Below are positions 23,611 to 36,400 of a DNA stretch of 64,000 bases, piece after piece. The notes under the pieces were generated by a model. That model ran no database searches. It had not been told where the DNA came from and worked only from the letters and a program-made list of their open reading frames with translations. Position 1 is the stretch's first letter; every line of letters begins with the position of its first letter. The translations under genes and the position numbers were made by a program. The stretch lies in NCBI GenBank assembly GCA_036852015.1, contig JAANDG010000603.1, forward strand, positions 1 through 64,000, written 5' to 3'. The DNA comes from Pelodera strongyloides. Its lineage: Eukaryota; Nematoda; Chromadorea; Rhabditida; Rhabditidae.

Positions 23611-23620
23611 CTTTTATACC
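23611..23620 (-). promoter_or_regulatory. Possible TATA box for the collagen gene
   Basis: The minus strand reads GGTATAAAAG here, about 470 bases upstream of the collagen start, leaving room for an outron ending at the acceptor next to the ATG. Collagen genes of nematodes often have TATA elements. The assignment is inference. Confidence 0.4.
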
Positions 23621-24192
23621 AAAGTTCCGTGAGCTTTTTACCTGAGGGATGGGAGGTTGGAGGGTGTCGGTGAGAGAACCATCTAGAGAGCATGTAAATT
23701 GAGAGAATTGACGATCAGACGGTTGAGAAATACAACGGTCATCGGCACAGGCTTCGGGAGTAGCATTTTTCTATTAAAAAGAAGTTTTTGGAAAATTTAG
23801 AAGTGGAACCGTTTTGTGATTATCATTTAGGAAATGAATTGAACTTGAGTAAAATGGCATAACACGAATTGGAGTTCTTTAGTGTTTACTACGCAGATAT
23901 ACATAAAGAATATGTACGAAACTACAAATACTATCAAGGACCACTATGAAACTAGTAGGTGTTGGGTTGGTAAGTACTATAGATTAGCTAAGGGTGTAAC
24001 AAGCTAACGCTAGCAAACTTGTAGTTGTTGGAAAGTACCGTAAACAAAATAAGGGTGTAACAATGGATAAGGAATTATTCCTAACAATAAGTGGCCATGT
24101 CTGTGAAGTGGTAGGTTACCTCATAAAGACGGTTCGAATTATTTAATAATAAATTCATGGGCCTGAGCATTTAACATGACAAATTGATTGGT

Positions 24193-24344
24193 TTAAAGCT
24201 AAATATTCTTACGTATTCATGCTAATTTACTCGAGTTTATCTCGATTTCTTATTCTCATTTATGTTCCTTTGCATAGTCTGCATAAGTCATAAGAGTGAT
24301 GGTGTACTCGATGTGTTTGAAAACCGGCCGCTATTTCGCTTTAA
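24193..24344. mobile_element. TTAAAGCG-family element with deleted left end
   Basis: The right end reads CCGGCCGCTATTTCGCTTTAA. The left side keeps TTAAAGCTAAA but has lost the CCGGCCGG and GAAACGCATCG part. Internal ATTCTTACGTATTCATGC and CTCGATTTCTTATTCT match the family. Confidence 0.75.
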
Positions 24345-24533
24345 ACTCTTTGCTTCCTAACCGATCAAGCATTCGGAAGCGAAGCAAAAAATGAATGCCA
24401 CTTCGCCTAAACTTTAGTGTTTTGATAAGGAGCACAGCTGATAGTTGAGACGAATATTTATCAGTGCAAGGCTTGAGCCTCTAACCTCTAATATTGATAA
24501 TTTGTCTATCGATTCTTTGAATTACATATAAAA

Positions 24534-25774
24534 ATGACAGGCTACCTACATATTCTTGTTTTATTTGTTTGTTTAACACAAATATACGCACTGGAATGTT
24601 ATGTGTGTGATTCAGATATACAAGAGGACTGCGCTGATGAGGTAGGCTAATTATTTGAATGCAAATAAAGTAAATATTAATAAAAAATATTAGTATAAGA
24701 ATTTTGGGAGCTAACAAATTAATACTTCAATATCATTCTAATTTTTTTTTTTGAAAATACGTACGGTGAGCAAATGCAAGGAATAATTCAGCCTGAACTG
24801 TTTCCTATTTTTTATTGGTAGAATTCCCAAAGTAAAACAACAGCATAAATAAATCAATAAATGTGTTTAGCTCGGAGAAAAGTACTTGAAGAAATGTGAA
24901 ACACTGACTTATTCTGGATTGTATGTGAGAAATCCTATTGGATGCAGGAAGACGCTATTTAAAGATACAGGTGAGAAAATACCGGTTGCTGGTTCTTCCG
25001 GGTACCTGTGGGCCGCGAGCAATGGGTGTGCCGCCCCCTTACCGCCGCACCAGCTAAAATTTCACGTCGTACAATGGACTCGTTTTTGTGTGTGAGATAT
25101 TTGATGCGCTGTCATAATATGTTGTCAGAATTAATTGAAAATCAAAGTTTCTTACGCTTATGAGTTCTGTTGAACGCAACAACGAAAACCACTTAAAGCG
25201 AAATACCGGCCGGTTTTTGAAACGGATCGTCGACAAATGAATTCTTATGTATTTATGCTAATTTTCTCGAATTTAGCTCGATTTTTTATTCTACTTTATG
25301 TTCATTTGCATACGCTGCAGAAGAATGCTGGTCTGCTCTATGTGTTTCAAAAACCTGCCGGTATTTCGCTTTAACCACTCAATTTGTTTGCACGAAAAGT
25401 AGATAGCTTAGTTTAGATCCGCGACGAGTCGTTCGTAATTGTGCTTATATGGGAAGGATAGTCGACGGACGTCGAGCCAAGGGACAATTGTTATACCAAT
25501 GTGCGGAAACGAGGTTGTTTTTTTATTTATTCGAGCAGGTTTGGTTACAAAAGTTAGAATTTATAAAAAAAAAACCGATGTCAACAATGTATGAGAAAGT
25601 ACGAAATAGAAAGAAAGAGTGCAAGGCAGCCATTTGGAAACAAAATTTATTTACTGTAACTAAATTTTCAGATGCAACTCGTCACACCGCTACATGTGGT
25701 TCTTCCCCTGCATGCTATTCATCATGATGAATGTTTGCCGAGTGAACGAATTTCTCAGATCATTGTTTCTATGA
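24534..25774 (+). CDS. Secreted Ly6/quiver-like (LU domain) protein, 135 aa
   Basis: Exons: 24534-24641, 24871-24970, 25417-25513, 25672-25774 (TGA). The protein starts with a signal peptide (MTGYLHILVLFVCLTQIYA) followed by LECYVCDSD, the typical start of a Ly6/uPAR three-finger domain. Eight cysteines follow at residues 22, 25, 33, 45, 61, 78, 98 and 103, the last in the signature Cys-Asn pair. A hydrophobic C-terminal stretch (WFFPCMLFIMMNV) suggests a GPI-anchor signal or membrane anchor, although polar residues after it are atypical. Such proteins usually sit on the cell surface and modulate receptors or channels; the role here is unknown. A poly(A) signal AATAAA is at 25779-25784. Intron 2 carries an inverted-repeat element. 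Confidence 0.8.
25193..25373. mobile_element. TTAAAGCG inverted-repeat element in Ly6 intron 2
   Basis: Intact TTAAAGCGAAATACCGGCCG left end and CTGCCGGTATTTCGCTTTAA right end. The interior has ATTCTTATGTATTTATGC and GCAGAAGAATGCTGGT blocks typical of the family. Confidence 0.9.
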
Positions 25775-27420
25775 AATGAATAAAAAATATGTATTATTGT
25801 TTTCAAATCTTGTAAATTGCAATCCACCATTGGGCTCTAATGGACTGTCTTGTCTGAAGTTTGTACTCCTACATTTTGTCAAACGTGCGATTCGCATGGG
25901 TTACGGTAGGCAGTTGACATGCATGTAAAATGACTTGAACATGGACAGCTGTTTGTCATTTTCGCAAGTGCGAATCGCATACATGGAAACCCCATTAGTG
26001 GCTGAATTTTGCAGGCTGGCGTAATGCCAGATGATTGGGTTTAGTACTGCCACGACGAGAAATGCCAAATGACTATAAACAACCATTACGGTAAAAAAAT
26101 TACATAGTACGGGATTCATGGTACTTTCACAATATGTCTATTATTATATACCTAATAGTTCCGTTGCATATGCCTGAATGAAGATTGATTCCTCAAGCGG
26201 ATTTGTACTTGTGAATTTACCAGAACAATTTATTTGAAACATGAGGTTGAAACACGGGTAACAGTGAACACTGACTACAATTTCACGCGAACGCTACCGT
26301 AGTTTTGCGTTTCCGCTAGGAAATTTTGTTCGCGAGCGCGGCTGATGATATTTTTTTTTTTGAAATTTTTTGTAATCAAAAAGTCTTTTATGTTTATTTT
26401 ATTCATTGTTAGGGTGTTTTTATTTTGTACTTACACTTTTAACTAACAAAAACATTGCTGCAAAATGTTCAGATTGTAGAACTATGTTCCTACACCCGTT
26501 TCACAAGCAGGAACCACGACCAAATGCACCATTTCTTCATGACGCCCTTGGCGCATTCATGTTTCCACGAGTCTGTTGATTATCGGTGTCTTACATTGCA
26601 TGTGCATGTTTTCGATCATTTCTCTCTGCTAAATCAGGTTCTGGATTTTGCTTTCATGTGGTCTATTTACTATTTTCTTGGCAGTTAAATTTGTTGACAT
26701 GCTTCCTTCGATGCTTCGTACTTCAGAGGCCATATTCACCACTCCGATTCCCTCGGGGAAATAGCCCTGGGGACAGAAAAAAAAAAAAAAAAAATAGCAT
26801 CCTAATGTGCGACACGCAGAGAAAAAGACGGGGAATTCCCCTAGGGGAATTGAGTGGTGAATATGGCCTCTGTTCTGTTTCTGTCGTGCTTACTGTTTAA
26901 CTCAGTGTTGCCCGAAAGTTTGTCCTTGTGTTCCCTTGTCATTATACTGTATTACTTTACGTTCCTCCCTGTAAAGTTACACGACAATTGCAAAAAAAAA
27001 GTTGCCGCATTCGAATTTAGAGGCATATTACTGAACGAATCGGACACATTACTGAACGAATTAAATAAACTACGTTTTTCTTTCACTTCACCTATCTCTT
27101 CCTTTCTCGTTGTTTTCCATTTTTTGAGTACCTGTATTTTGTTTTCGAGCACGCACTTTGTATTTTTTGAGTAAAACTTCTCAATTCTGTCGGACTTTTG
27201 ACAAATCATTATTTTTATATATCTTCCTCTTATTTTTTTCGGGTTTGGTTCTTTTCGCGGATTTATGGTTGCTTGGTGAATATTGTTAACACAGTGCTGG
27301 ATTCTGTAGTCGTCTGGGTGTCACTCAGTCGTTGTATTGACTGTATCCTTGTGTGTAACCCAGCACTGGAATTGGAATTACCAAACATTGTTTTAATATA
27401 TTTGTACATTTTAGTTGAAC
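25775..27420. other. Intergenic region with repeats, upstream of the exocyst gene
   Basis: Contains the Ly6 poly(A) signal, a sequence at about 25880-26000 related to arms inside the Helitron-like element at 56286-57254 (ATTCGCATGGGTTACGGTAGG; TTTTCGCAAGTGCGAATC), and an inverted-repeat element (26724-26872). Open frames here are short and unsupported. An acceptor-like TTTTAG ends at 27414, seven bases before the next start codon. Confidence 0.6.
26724..26872. mobile_element. 149-bp inverted-repeat element with CAGAGGCCATATTC ends
   Basis: The ends CAGAGGCCATATTCACCACT and AGTGGTGAATATGGCCTCTG are perfect inverted repeats. The middle contains CCTGGGGACAG, an A-run and GGGGAATTCCCC. Related copies are at 28632-28728 (right end lost) and 51424-51547. 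Confidence 0.88.
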
Positions 27421-30400
27421 ATGGGAGACTCGGGCGGCGTTGCCTGGGGCCCGCCCACGGTAACCGGGCTCTCACCCACGGAGGGTACACCCGGTAAGAC
27501 TTGTTGAGACTATGCCGCTATGTCCGTCATATAGTAATAATAGTATTTATTACATGTCTAGTACCACAGTCTTTGGTGACTGTGGACATAGATGTCTAGA
27601 TTTACACTTTGAAACTTTTTGAGAAGTAAACAATTTAGAAACCGACAAGTTTTTCGAAGGTGAATGGGTAAAATGTCTCAGAAGCTGCTACTCAACTAAT
27701 TTGTGATATATTCGCATGTAAATATGACCCGTTTCAGGCACCCAAATCACTATCCGGGGAGAATTTCTGGGTCAAGATCCGTCCGATTTGATCATGTTAT
27801 TCATATGCGGGACGGACTGCTTGCACTCTGCAAAGTACGGTTTTCTTAGGGGGAAGGTGGCTTTCACCACTTTCACATCTCTGAATTCTGAATGGCTCAG
27901 TTTCTTCTTCCAAAAGATGTGCTCTTCTAGGGTTTAGGCTGAAAACATCACTATAGACTATAACGTTTGATTTCGTATAAGATTGAACAGAGGTTGATTT
28001 GATTATGCAATCGCTGGCTCGGAATTCTCTCCGATTTGCGTACTACTGAGATCAACATGTAAATTTCGGACCGTTCTGGTTGTTTACGTAATTTGTTTTT
28101 GTAATTATTTTATGTCCTTTTCTTGTAGATGGAAGTCTCCGTCGAAGATTGTCGCTCGTGTTGGCCAGGCGAACCGTGGATTGGGCGAAGTGAAGTTAGC
28201 AACCAAGTCCGGTGGCCGAGGATCAAGTAACGTCAAATTTCGGTAAGAACTTTTCTTCTTTGTTTACTTTGTTGTTGTTCTCCAGTTCTCCTTTGCTGTC
28301 TTATCGTTAGTGCTTATTCTAATTCTCCGATTTTTTTTCTCCGGAACAGAAAATGCATTTCTACAAGTCTAGAAGTCAAAATGATCAAGTGCTTCAATAT
28401 TATTTTGAAAATCTTTTAATTTTCATTTTCAGTGTTTTTATCGCTCAAGTCGGCCCTCTAGAAGAATCCGCGGTTTGGGTGGACGAGTCCCGCACTGTAC
28501 CAGGCAGAGAGGTGATTGTTTTGTATTAAGATAAAAATTGTTTATTTTATGCATTTGGTCTTCGTCATATTCATTTTTGTGTGGTTAGTTGTGTAATTTA
28601 TATGTACAAACCTATAGAGCTTGTCTTCCAGCGGCCATATTCACAACCCCGATTCCCTGGGGACAGAAAATAGCATTCTAAAGTGAGACGCACAGAAAAA
28701 GACGGGGAATTCCCCATGGGGAAATGAAAACAACATGTCCTCACGATATGTTGTTTTCATTTACTCATATCTTATTATATAAAGTTGGGAGCTTTGTTTG
28801 TTTGTTTGTGCGTTTGTTTGAGTGTACGTTTGGATGATGTGCGTTACGCTCAGGTTGTAGGATTGGTTCAGTAGTTCACGTTCCCGTGCACTGAGCCATC
28901 TCACTTCCCGAGCGCCCCTCTCACAAACGTCCAAAAAAGGCTGCATATGTGGAATATGTGTGGTGTATCGTTCGGGCGTTTCTGCGGCACAAAGGGTTCA
29001 AAGAACACTCACGGCGCAAAACTCAAAGAACGACCAATTTTGAAAACTTGAAATCACGCTTTTTCGTCTAATGCTTTATTTACTCTTATTTTACAAAAAT
29101 TTTCCATTGCCTTTCAACGTGAGATTATCCTCACCTTGGGCAACCTACGAGAATCCAGCCCTGAGCTACGCACTCGCAGACTGCATATACTCACCAACGC
29201 CATTGCGGATGGCTCACACGAATGCCACACAAAAGGTTGCATTATACTCCAAGGAAGCGGAGTATCGGCCGAGCGATAATGTTCAAGGAACATCCACTTG
29301 CTGTGCAACGCCATTGTGGAGCGCTCACATGAGCACCACACAAAAGTTTGCATGTACACCAAGGGCGCGGAGTACATGCCGAGCGATAGAGTTCAAAGAA
29401 CACCCACTTGCTGTGCAACGCCATTGTGGAGCGCTCACATGAGCACCACACAAAAGTTTGCATGTACACCAAGGGCGCGGAGTACATGCCGAGCGATAGA
29501 GTTCAAAGAACACCCACTGCAGGGCATCCTCCACTGCGGAACGCCCAGTGAACGCTACAAAGGCTGCCATATACAGAATGCTTGCGGGGTATCGTTCGAG
29601 CGATTGTGCGGCAAGTAGGCCGAGATCCCTGTTCCATGCAATTCAAGAAGCATATTCGCAATTATAATAATTCCCTGTCAATGGCATCGATGTGTGCTCA
29701 ACTTGATGTTCCCCGTGGCGCCGGTCCTTATTTAGGAAGAATATAGTCAACAGAAACTAAGTTATATCCCCGTGTTTGATATTGGTGTAGGTTTTCAAAA
29801 GGAAAATAACAAAAGTGAAACCATTTCCTTCAGACAAATGTTTGCTTCTAACTTATATAGCCCAGCGAAACATTGCGACGTATCATCCAGGCACATTCCT
29901 TTTTTTAGGATTTGAAATTTTTTCGATATTGTAGAGTCCAGCAAGTTGCAGACAATTTAGGAGGAATATAGTCAACAGAAACTAAGTTCTAACCCGAGTT
30001 CAATATTGGTATGGGTTTCAAAAAGAAAAAGAAAGACTGGAGACTCTTTGGATAGAAATGTTTCCTCCTAACTTATATAGCCCAGAGAAACATTGCGGCG
30101 TATCAGCCACGCGATATTAAGCTGCTTTTAGGCTTTGGCAATTTTTTCGATGTCCTAGAGTAGAGCAAGTTGCAGACAATTTAGGAGAAATATAGTCAAC
30201 AGAAACTAATTTCTTTCCCCAGGAAACTATTCTTGCGAGAAAGAGTTGCCTCTACTTATAGATATAGCCCAGTGAAACATAGCGACCATCAGCGAATATT
30301 GGAAAGACGCCTCAGGCGGCGGTAGCCGACTGGTAGACTGATATTTATTGTAAATTTATTTCCAGGCAATTCGTAACGTTAGTGCGGCAGTGGAGGAAAA

Positions 30401-33400
30401 GGACGCATTGGGATTGACGCTTACGAAAAAGACTGATGCGTCTTGGTTGGCAAATGAATTTCCTGACTATTCAGGTAGGTATCCAATTTTTTATTATAAA
30501 TGATATATTTTCTTGCAGTTAGTATTCAAGGATTAGATTAGACCCTATTTCCCCTACAAACAATCTGGAATGATCCTAAAGGCAAGCTATCGGGCCCTGC
30601 CCATTCTTCTATTGGCCATGAGGGCATTCGAGGAGATGGGCATTTTCCATCTTTTCCGGAACCGGAAAATGAAAAATAAAACTTTTGGTTCGAAATGGAC
30701 CACCAGAAATAAAATGCAATTGCCATGCACACACATTCATGTGATCGATTGATTTTAGTTTCACTTACGGTACATTTCCATTTTCGTATTTTTTTCTCGG
30801 TGTCCATCTCGAACCACCTTTTTCTTTTCTTTTCCAGAAAATGTCCGTCTCGAATGCGACCTTGTAAATATGATTAGATACATTAATATTTCCCCCAAGT
30901 ATTAATTTCGTGTATTCTACTGTATCTTATCTTATACATATATTCTGTACTGTTTATAGGTAACTTACGAATGGAGAGCTTTCATCCGCAACTGTATTTG
31001 CTCGAACATCATATGGACACTTGGTTAGTGTTATTTTTCGTTTTTATCGATATAAATAAATTGAAAAATAGGAAAAAAAAATCGATATAAATAAATTGAA
31101 AACAATATAGAAAGGTAGGACCCGGTCCCGGTGCCGTATTTTAACAAAATACGAATGTTTTTTATTTGTTTTATTCAGTTTGGAGGATCTTCGAATCGGT
31201 CTGAAGAATATGCAAATTGAGAAGCGGAATGAGACGAGGAAGAGTGAGGAAATGCACAAGGTACGGTAGTCTTTCTTATATTTATGGAGTTATCGGAAAT
31301 TATATGGTCCTAGTTTTTGTATTTGCAGCAGCATCTATTTGGTTCTCGGTTCTCTTTATAGTTTGTTGATCTTCAATTGTTTTAGGCTAATTTGTGCTCA
31401 TTGATCAATTGCGTGGACTCGTTAGCCGCGCTACACGCTGAACTAGAAACTGCGAATCAAGCGGGAGAGTTGGCCGTGGTCAAGCAGATTGCCACTCAGG
31501 TGTGTTTTCGGTTTCAGTCTATTATGTTTTTTTTCGTAGTGGTGACTGTGCTGTTGCTTGATTTTCTAAGGGTTTTGATTGTTTCGAACCTTCTGCTGCT
31601 AAAAAAATAAGAAGAACGTGCGTAAACTCACGTAGGAACCAATCCCTGTGCAATCACTTCACCATTAGTTACTTTGCGCCGAGCATTTATATAATCACAT
31701 ATTATGTTATTTTACACGGCAGAGCACGTGATATGCTCTGTCGTGTAAATAGTCGTAAGGTACGTATAATGTTGGATGGCCTTCTCTAAATTTTCCACTC
31801 ATACTTAGGGCGCGTTCGGGATTGATTTTCCGAAAGGAAACTCGGCCAAATCCTCGTTCGGGATGGACAGTTTGGAAACGTTCCAATGCTTGGAGAAAAC
31901 AAAAAATACAGTATGAATTAGCTTGCGAAAAACGTTTCCCGCGCATATTTTTCAAATTTTCCATGCTAATTCATACTGTATTTTTTGTTTTCTCCAAGCA
32001 TTTGAACGTTTCCAAAATGTCCATCCCGAACGAGGATTTGGCCGAGTTTCCTTTCGGAAAATCAATCCCGAACGCGCCCTCAATTCCTTAGCAATTAAGC
32101 AATTAATGTAAATTCTTGTTTAGATTAAAGAAGCAAAGAGGGAAGCCGAGTCGGTGTTCAAAGATGTATTGGGAAGGAAGGACCGGGCCGATGCCACCCG
32201 TAATGCCCTCTCCGTGCTCACTCGATTCAAGTTCATATTCTTCCTCAACAAGTCCATCGATGACAACATGGCCAAGGTGAGTTGTGATTTATTGATTATA
32301 AATTTTGGTTGTAAACGAAAAATTGGGGTTTCGGTCGAGCGGGGATTGAACATCTTCAGCTATCCGGGCCAGTGCATTTACCATTATGCTACCGGCACCT
32401 ACTTATTGATTAGCTGATTCGGCTAATCACTTTTAGATAGATATTGATATGGTTATTCCACGTTTTGGGGAAGGCGGGCTCGATGTATTTCCCAAAATAT
32501 GTGAACTTGTTTTTTAGGGAGAATACGCAACAATCCTAAATGACTACACAAGAGCCAAGTCATTGTTCAAGGACACGGAGGTACCGTTGTTTAAAGAAGG
32601 TGAGTGTCATTTTGTTTACCTTTTTACTGAATTTGAATAGCTTTGCTCCCGCGAACACCGTAGATGTTATGTTTACATGTTACCTTTGACACTGATCTAC
32701 CGGTTTCTATGGATTGCCGTAAAAGGAGACCAATACCAAAAAGTTTGAATTTTTTGAAGTTTGAACTCTTTGAATTTTTGATGTTCATCTCTCTCTTTAG
32801 TAATGGCTGGTCTTGACGCAAAAATGGAAATGTTCAAAGATGAACTAAAACATCGATTAGTTGACTCGCCTACTTCTTTTGAGGAACAGAGTCGACTGAT
32901 TAGATATCTAAAGGTGAGGATTACGATTACTTTTAATTTTATCTTTATTTTTTTTTATTCTGATTTTGACCTGTTAGTTGGTGATTGGAGAAGCCTGCTT
33001 GTTTCCCGTGTGGTTGTTTTGCATTGGGGATCCCAGAGTTGTATATTGGTGATTGTAGTGATAGTATGTACGAACAGGAGGAGTGCAGGAGCCTCTCCCC
33101 GGGGAATCTTTTGTTATCTTTTGTCACCTTCCCCGGGAAACTGGTTAAACGTTTATGAGGATGAGTTATTCTCTCTCTTGACCCCTTGAGCTATCTTCTA
33201 GAAACAGCGGAAATTAGTTAATGTGGAACCATGAAACTGTAGGTTATATGGATGTTGTGAAACATTGTTAATTTTTGGGGCTCTTTTTTTGCCTTGTGAA
33301 AGACAATAGTGATATATGCCATTTGACGAGAATATATGCAAATAATAATTATAATCTTAGATTCTTGAACCTAATTCTGACGCCGCTTGGGAATGCATCA

Positions 33401-36400
33401 CCGCCTACCATTGTTGCTTGGAAGATGTTTTGTGGAATTTGCAAGAGACTCATCATAAGAAAGGTATTGTTGGCACTTGTTATTCACAGGTACTAACGGT
33501 CTTCCCTTAGTGGCTCGTTTCTTAACAATTATCCTTCATTTTAATTGTACGATTTATGACTTTAAAAGGTTATGTGTGCCAAGCCAAAAACCCTGAGCAC
33601 GAGCGGGCGGGACCGTGTATTTCAGGCACGGGACCCGCGCGGAGTTCAGATCTCTTGCGAACCTTTTAACCTTTAATTTCAGCTATGGCTGACGCGAGAC
33701 AGGCACAGAGTGGGCGATATACTTGTAAGTTTTTTTACTGTGCTTTTGGTGTATAGCACACGTTTCTGAGTGGTTCATGATAGGGTACGGCTCTGAGAGA
33801 TACAACATACAATATTTTAGCTTTACTCATAAGAAAAGTGAATAAAGATAAAAAGTTGAGTTGAATCATTTCAGTAATGGAAACGAATGAACGTCAATTG
33901 TTCGTTTCGGAATTGGTGTCCGTTCTCCTCACTAAATTGCAATCCTTTTGGAAATTGGCCTCAACTTACCACACGGATGATCATTGTATGCAACAACGGC
34001 AGGATGATATTAATGTAAGAGTTTGTGTATTTGACGTGTTTGAACGTTGTAGTTTGTATTCTATCTAAATCTAGGATCTAGACAAGGCATTAACCGCACA
34101 GGTCCATATATGCGTATTCCATGTACTTATTCTTTCGGGAACAATTCTGGGAATGACGACCCCGATCGGTGTATTTTCAGCAAATGTTGACGAACACACT
34201 CAACGTGGCATCGTGGTTGTTGTTGAATGCTCTCGTTCCGCAGGCGTTACCGGATGATGTTATAAAAAAGTAAGTTTTTGGATTTTCGGATTTCCGCCTA
34301 TTTTGTCATAATTCTTTATTGTGAGACGGGAAACTGCTCGAATGAAAGCCATCTTTAGAAATTTGGAATTTCTTTCCAGTTTTTGTTGTTGTTGTTCCAA
34401 TTTCCCTTATTCTTGAGCTTTTTTTGCGCCAAGGCGTTTCATCGATTAGTATTCCAGGTATGACACTAAATTCGCGCGCTGGCCTCCGCTTTCAAGCGAT
34501 CTCATGCGGGGAGTGTTGTCAAATTCGCTCAAGGTTCTCAGGTTTGTTTATTTGTGTTTTGGGTTTGTTTTGCGTACGGTCCCAGTATGCAATAAGGCAG
34601 TATTTCTTGTTGGATGGCGAATAGTCAATGGTGACTCTGATTCTAGTTCACGTTGTAAGCTTGTCAAGGGTTCTGGTTGACAGTGTCAAGGGATTCACAG
34701 TGTAAGTGTCAAGGGTTTATGTTCATAATTCAATAATGGTAGGTGGTGGGATTAAATTAGTAAAGGTGTACTAGAACTTAGAACCATAACTCGAATTGAT
34801 GTAATTTATGTTCGAGAAATTGAATTTGCGTGCAGGAATCTCATCTCGTCGCTATTGGACGGCCAGTTCACACGTCAACATGTGCAACCTCTGATTGAAT
34901 TATGTATGACTGTACGCTTGAAAGCCGTCTCGGATATCGTTGATAAGGGAATGCAAGGTAGGGTTTTTAGTTGTTTACTAGTTTACTTTATATTTGTTTG
35001 CATGTTTACTTGGTAATATATATGCTCATGTATTCGACAGTTTATCGTAGTAATGAGTAGTTAGATGTTTTAAACGAGATGTCATTGTTTTTATTACTAT
35101 ATTTATATATTATATTTATTAACACATAAAATGTGTGCATCAATATAATTACTCGCAATTTCGAAATATATCCCTATTTGCAGTCGTTTCGAAACTAGGC
35201 CAGAGGGAAACGTGGCAACGTGAGCACTTATCCAAAACGGTGTGCAAAACATCGTTACCAGACTTTTTCGAGAATGAGGTTAAATTTTTATATTTTATTT
35301 TGGTGTACGTGTACATTATTGATTGATTTGTGCTTGTGGATTGTTGTGCTTGAAGTTGTACATGGAGGATGGAATAGTACACAAAAAAAAGAATATAAAC
35401 CTTGATTCCAGGTTTGCGAATGCATCTCCACCGTACGCTACGTGCTATCGTGCAATGGTTACCCTGGAGAAGCGGATCTCTTTACGAGAGATTGGTGCGT
35501 GAAAGTTTTCTTTTTGTCTTAAATTTAAAATATAAATATATACTTTATTTTTTTTCCGCGTTCCTCCAGTTCTGCGACACTGACACACTGACACGACACT
35601 ATGTAACGGTAGTATGCATAATTTGTGTGTGCTGCTGCTGGTTCCGTAAATAAACTATATTATCTCTACTAGATCCCTTGCGCTGTTTCTGCTGAATAGG
35701 TTCATCAAACGGGGTGCACTTCTTGAACGTTTTGCATCTTTAGGTCGAAGAAGACGTTAGTGGATCTATTCGTGCATTTGATAGTCTGTGTACGGCAATG
35801 TTTTGACAATTTGCTCGGATTGCGGACAGACGCCAGACGACCAGCCGACCTGGATCTGCAGACACAGAGAGCACCAGAGGAGGATAGGGCTCAGGTGCGA
35901 GTTGGTTCATTTATTCCCTTCGTTATATTTGGGTGTAAGTGATGAGAACTATTTACCACTGACCTCCTTATTATTCTTTCCGTCAACCCCACGGTTATTT
36001 ATTTAAAGCGAAATACCGGCCGTTTTTTGAAACGCATCGTGGACAACTGCATTCTCATGTATTTATGCGAAATGGGGACTATTTTTATGCTATGCTCATT
36101 TGCCCATGACGCGTAAGAATGTTGCTGTACTGGATGCGTTTAAAAAAAACCGGCCGGTATTTCGCTTTAATGATTTGATGTATGTGATAAAGTATTTTTA
36201 ACAACTGGTCAGTTTTGAACCGCTTGGGTGAAGTCCGTGCCCTGCTACTAACTGTAAGCAGCAGTCAATGAAATGAGATGAAATGAGATGCTCTCAATAT
36301 TGTCTGCTTTCAGGTTACGACAAAACGACTATTGATATCGGTGTGCAACTTGGATTATATCCTCAGTCACTCCCTGAAGAACATTAGCCGACGAATGACG

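Larger units (their letters stand above)
23142..24533. other. Divergent intergenic region: collagen and Ly6 upstream sequence
   Basis: This region separates the divergently transcribed collagen (minus) and Ly6-like (plus) genes. It contains two inverted-repeat element copies (23179-23356 and 24193-24344) and a minus-strand TATA-like box (23611-23620). The direct words AGGGTGTAACAA occur at about 23991 and 24051. No further gene is visible. Confidence 0.6.
28770..30333 (+). mobile_element. 1.56-kb non-autonomous Helitron-like element
   Basis: It begins with TCTTATTATATAAAG after an A and ends with the hairpin AGGCGGCGGTAGCCGACTGG before a T, matching Helitron insertion between A and T with TC and CTRR ends. 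The first 215 bases closely match the element at 19457-19849. The interior holds two tandem arrays (110-bp and about 225-bp units) but no helicase or Rep frame. It is in the sense orientation inside intron 4 of the Sec5 gene. Confidence 0.82.

Noticed and set aside
29158..29500. Possible CRISPR array
   Set aside because: The repeats are contiguous 110-base units with no unique spacers, in a eukaryotic intron.
29071..29618. Several overlapping frames on both strands
   Set aside because: They arise from the 110-bp tandem repeat, whose three-frame periodicity keeps frames open.
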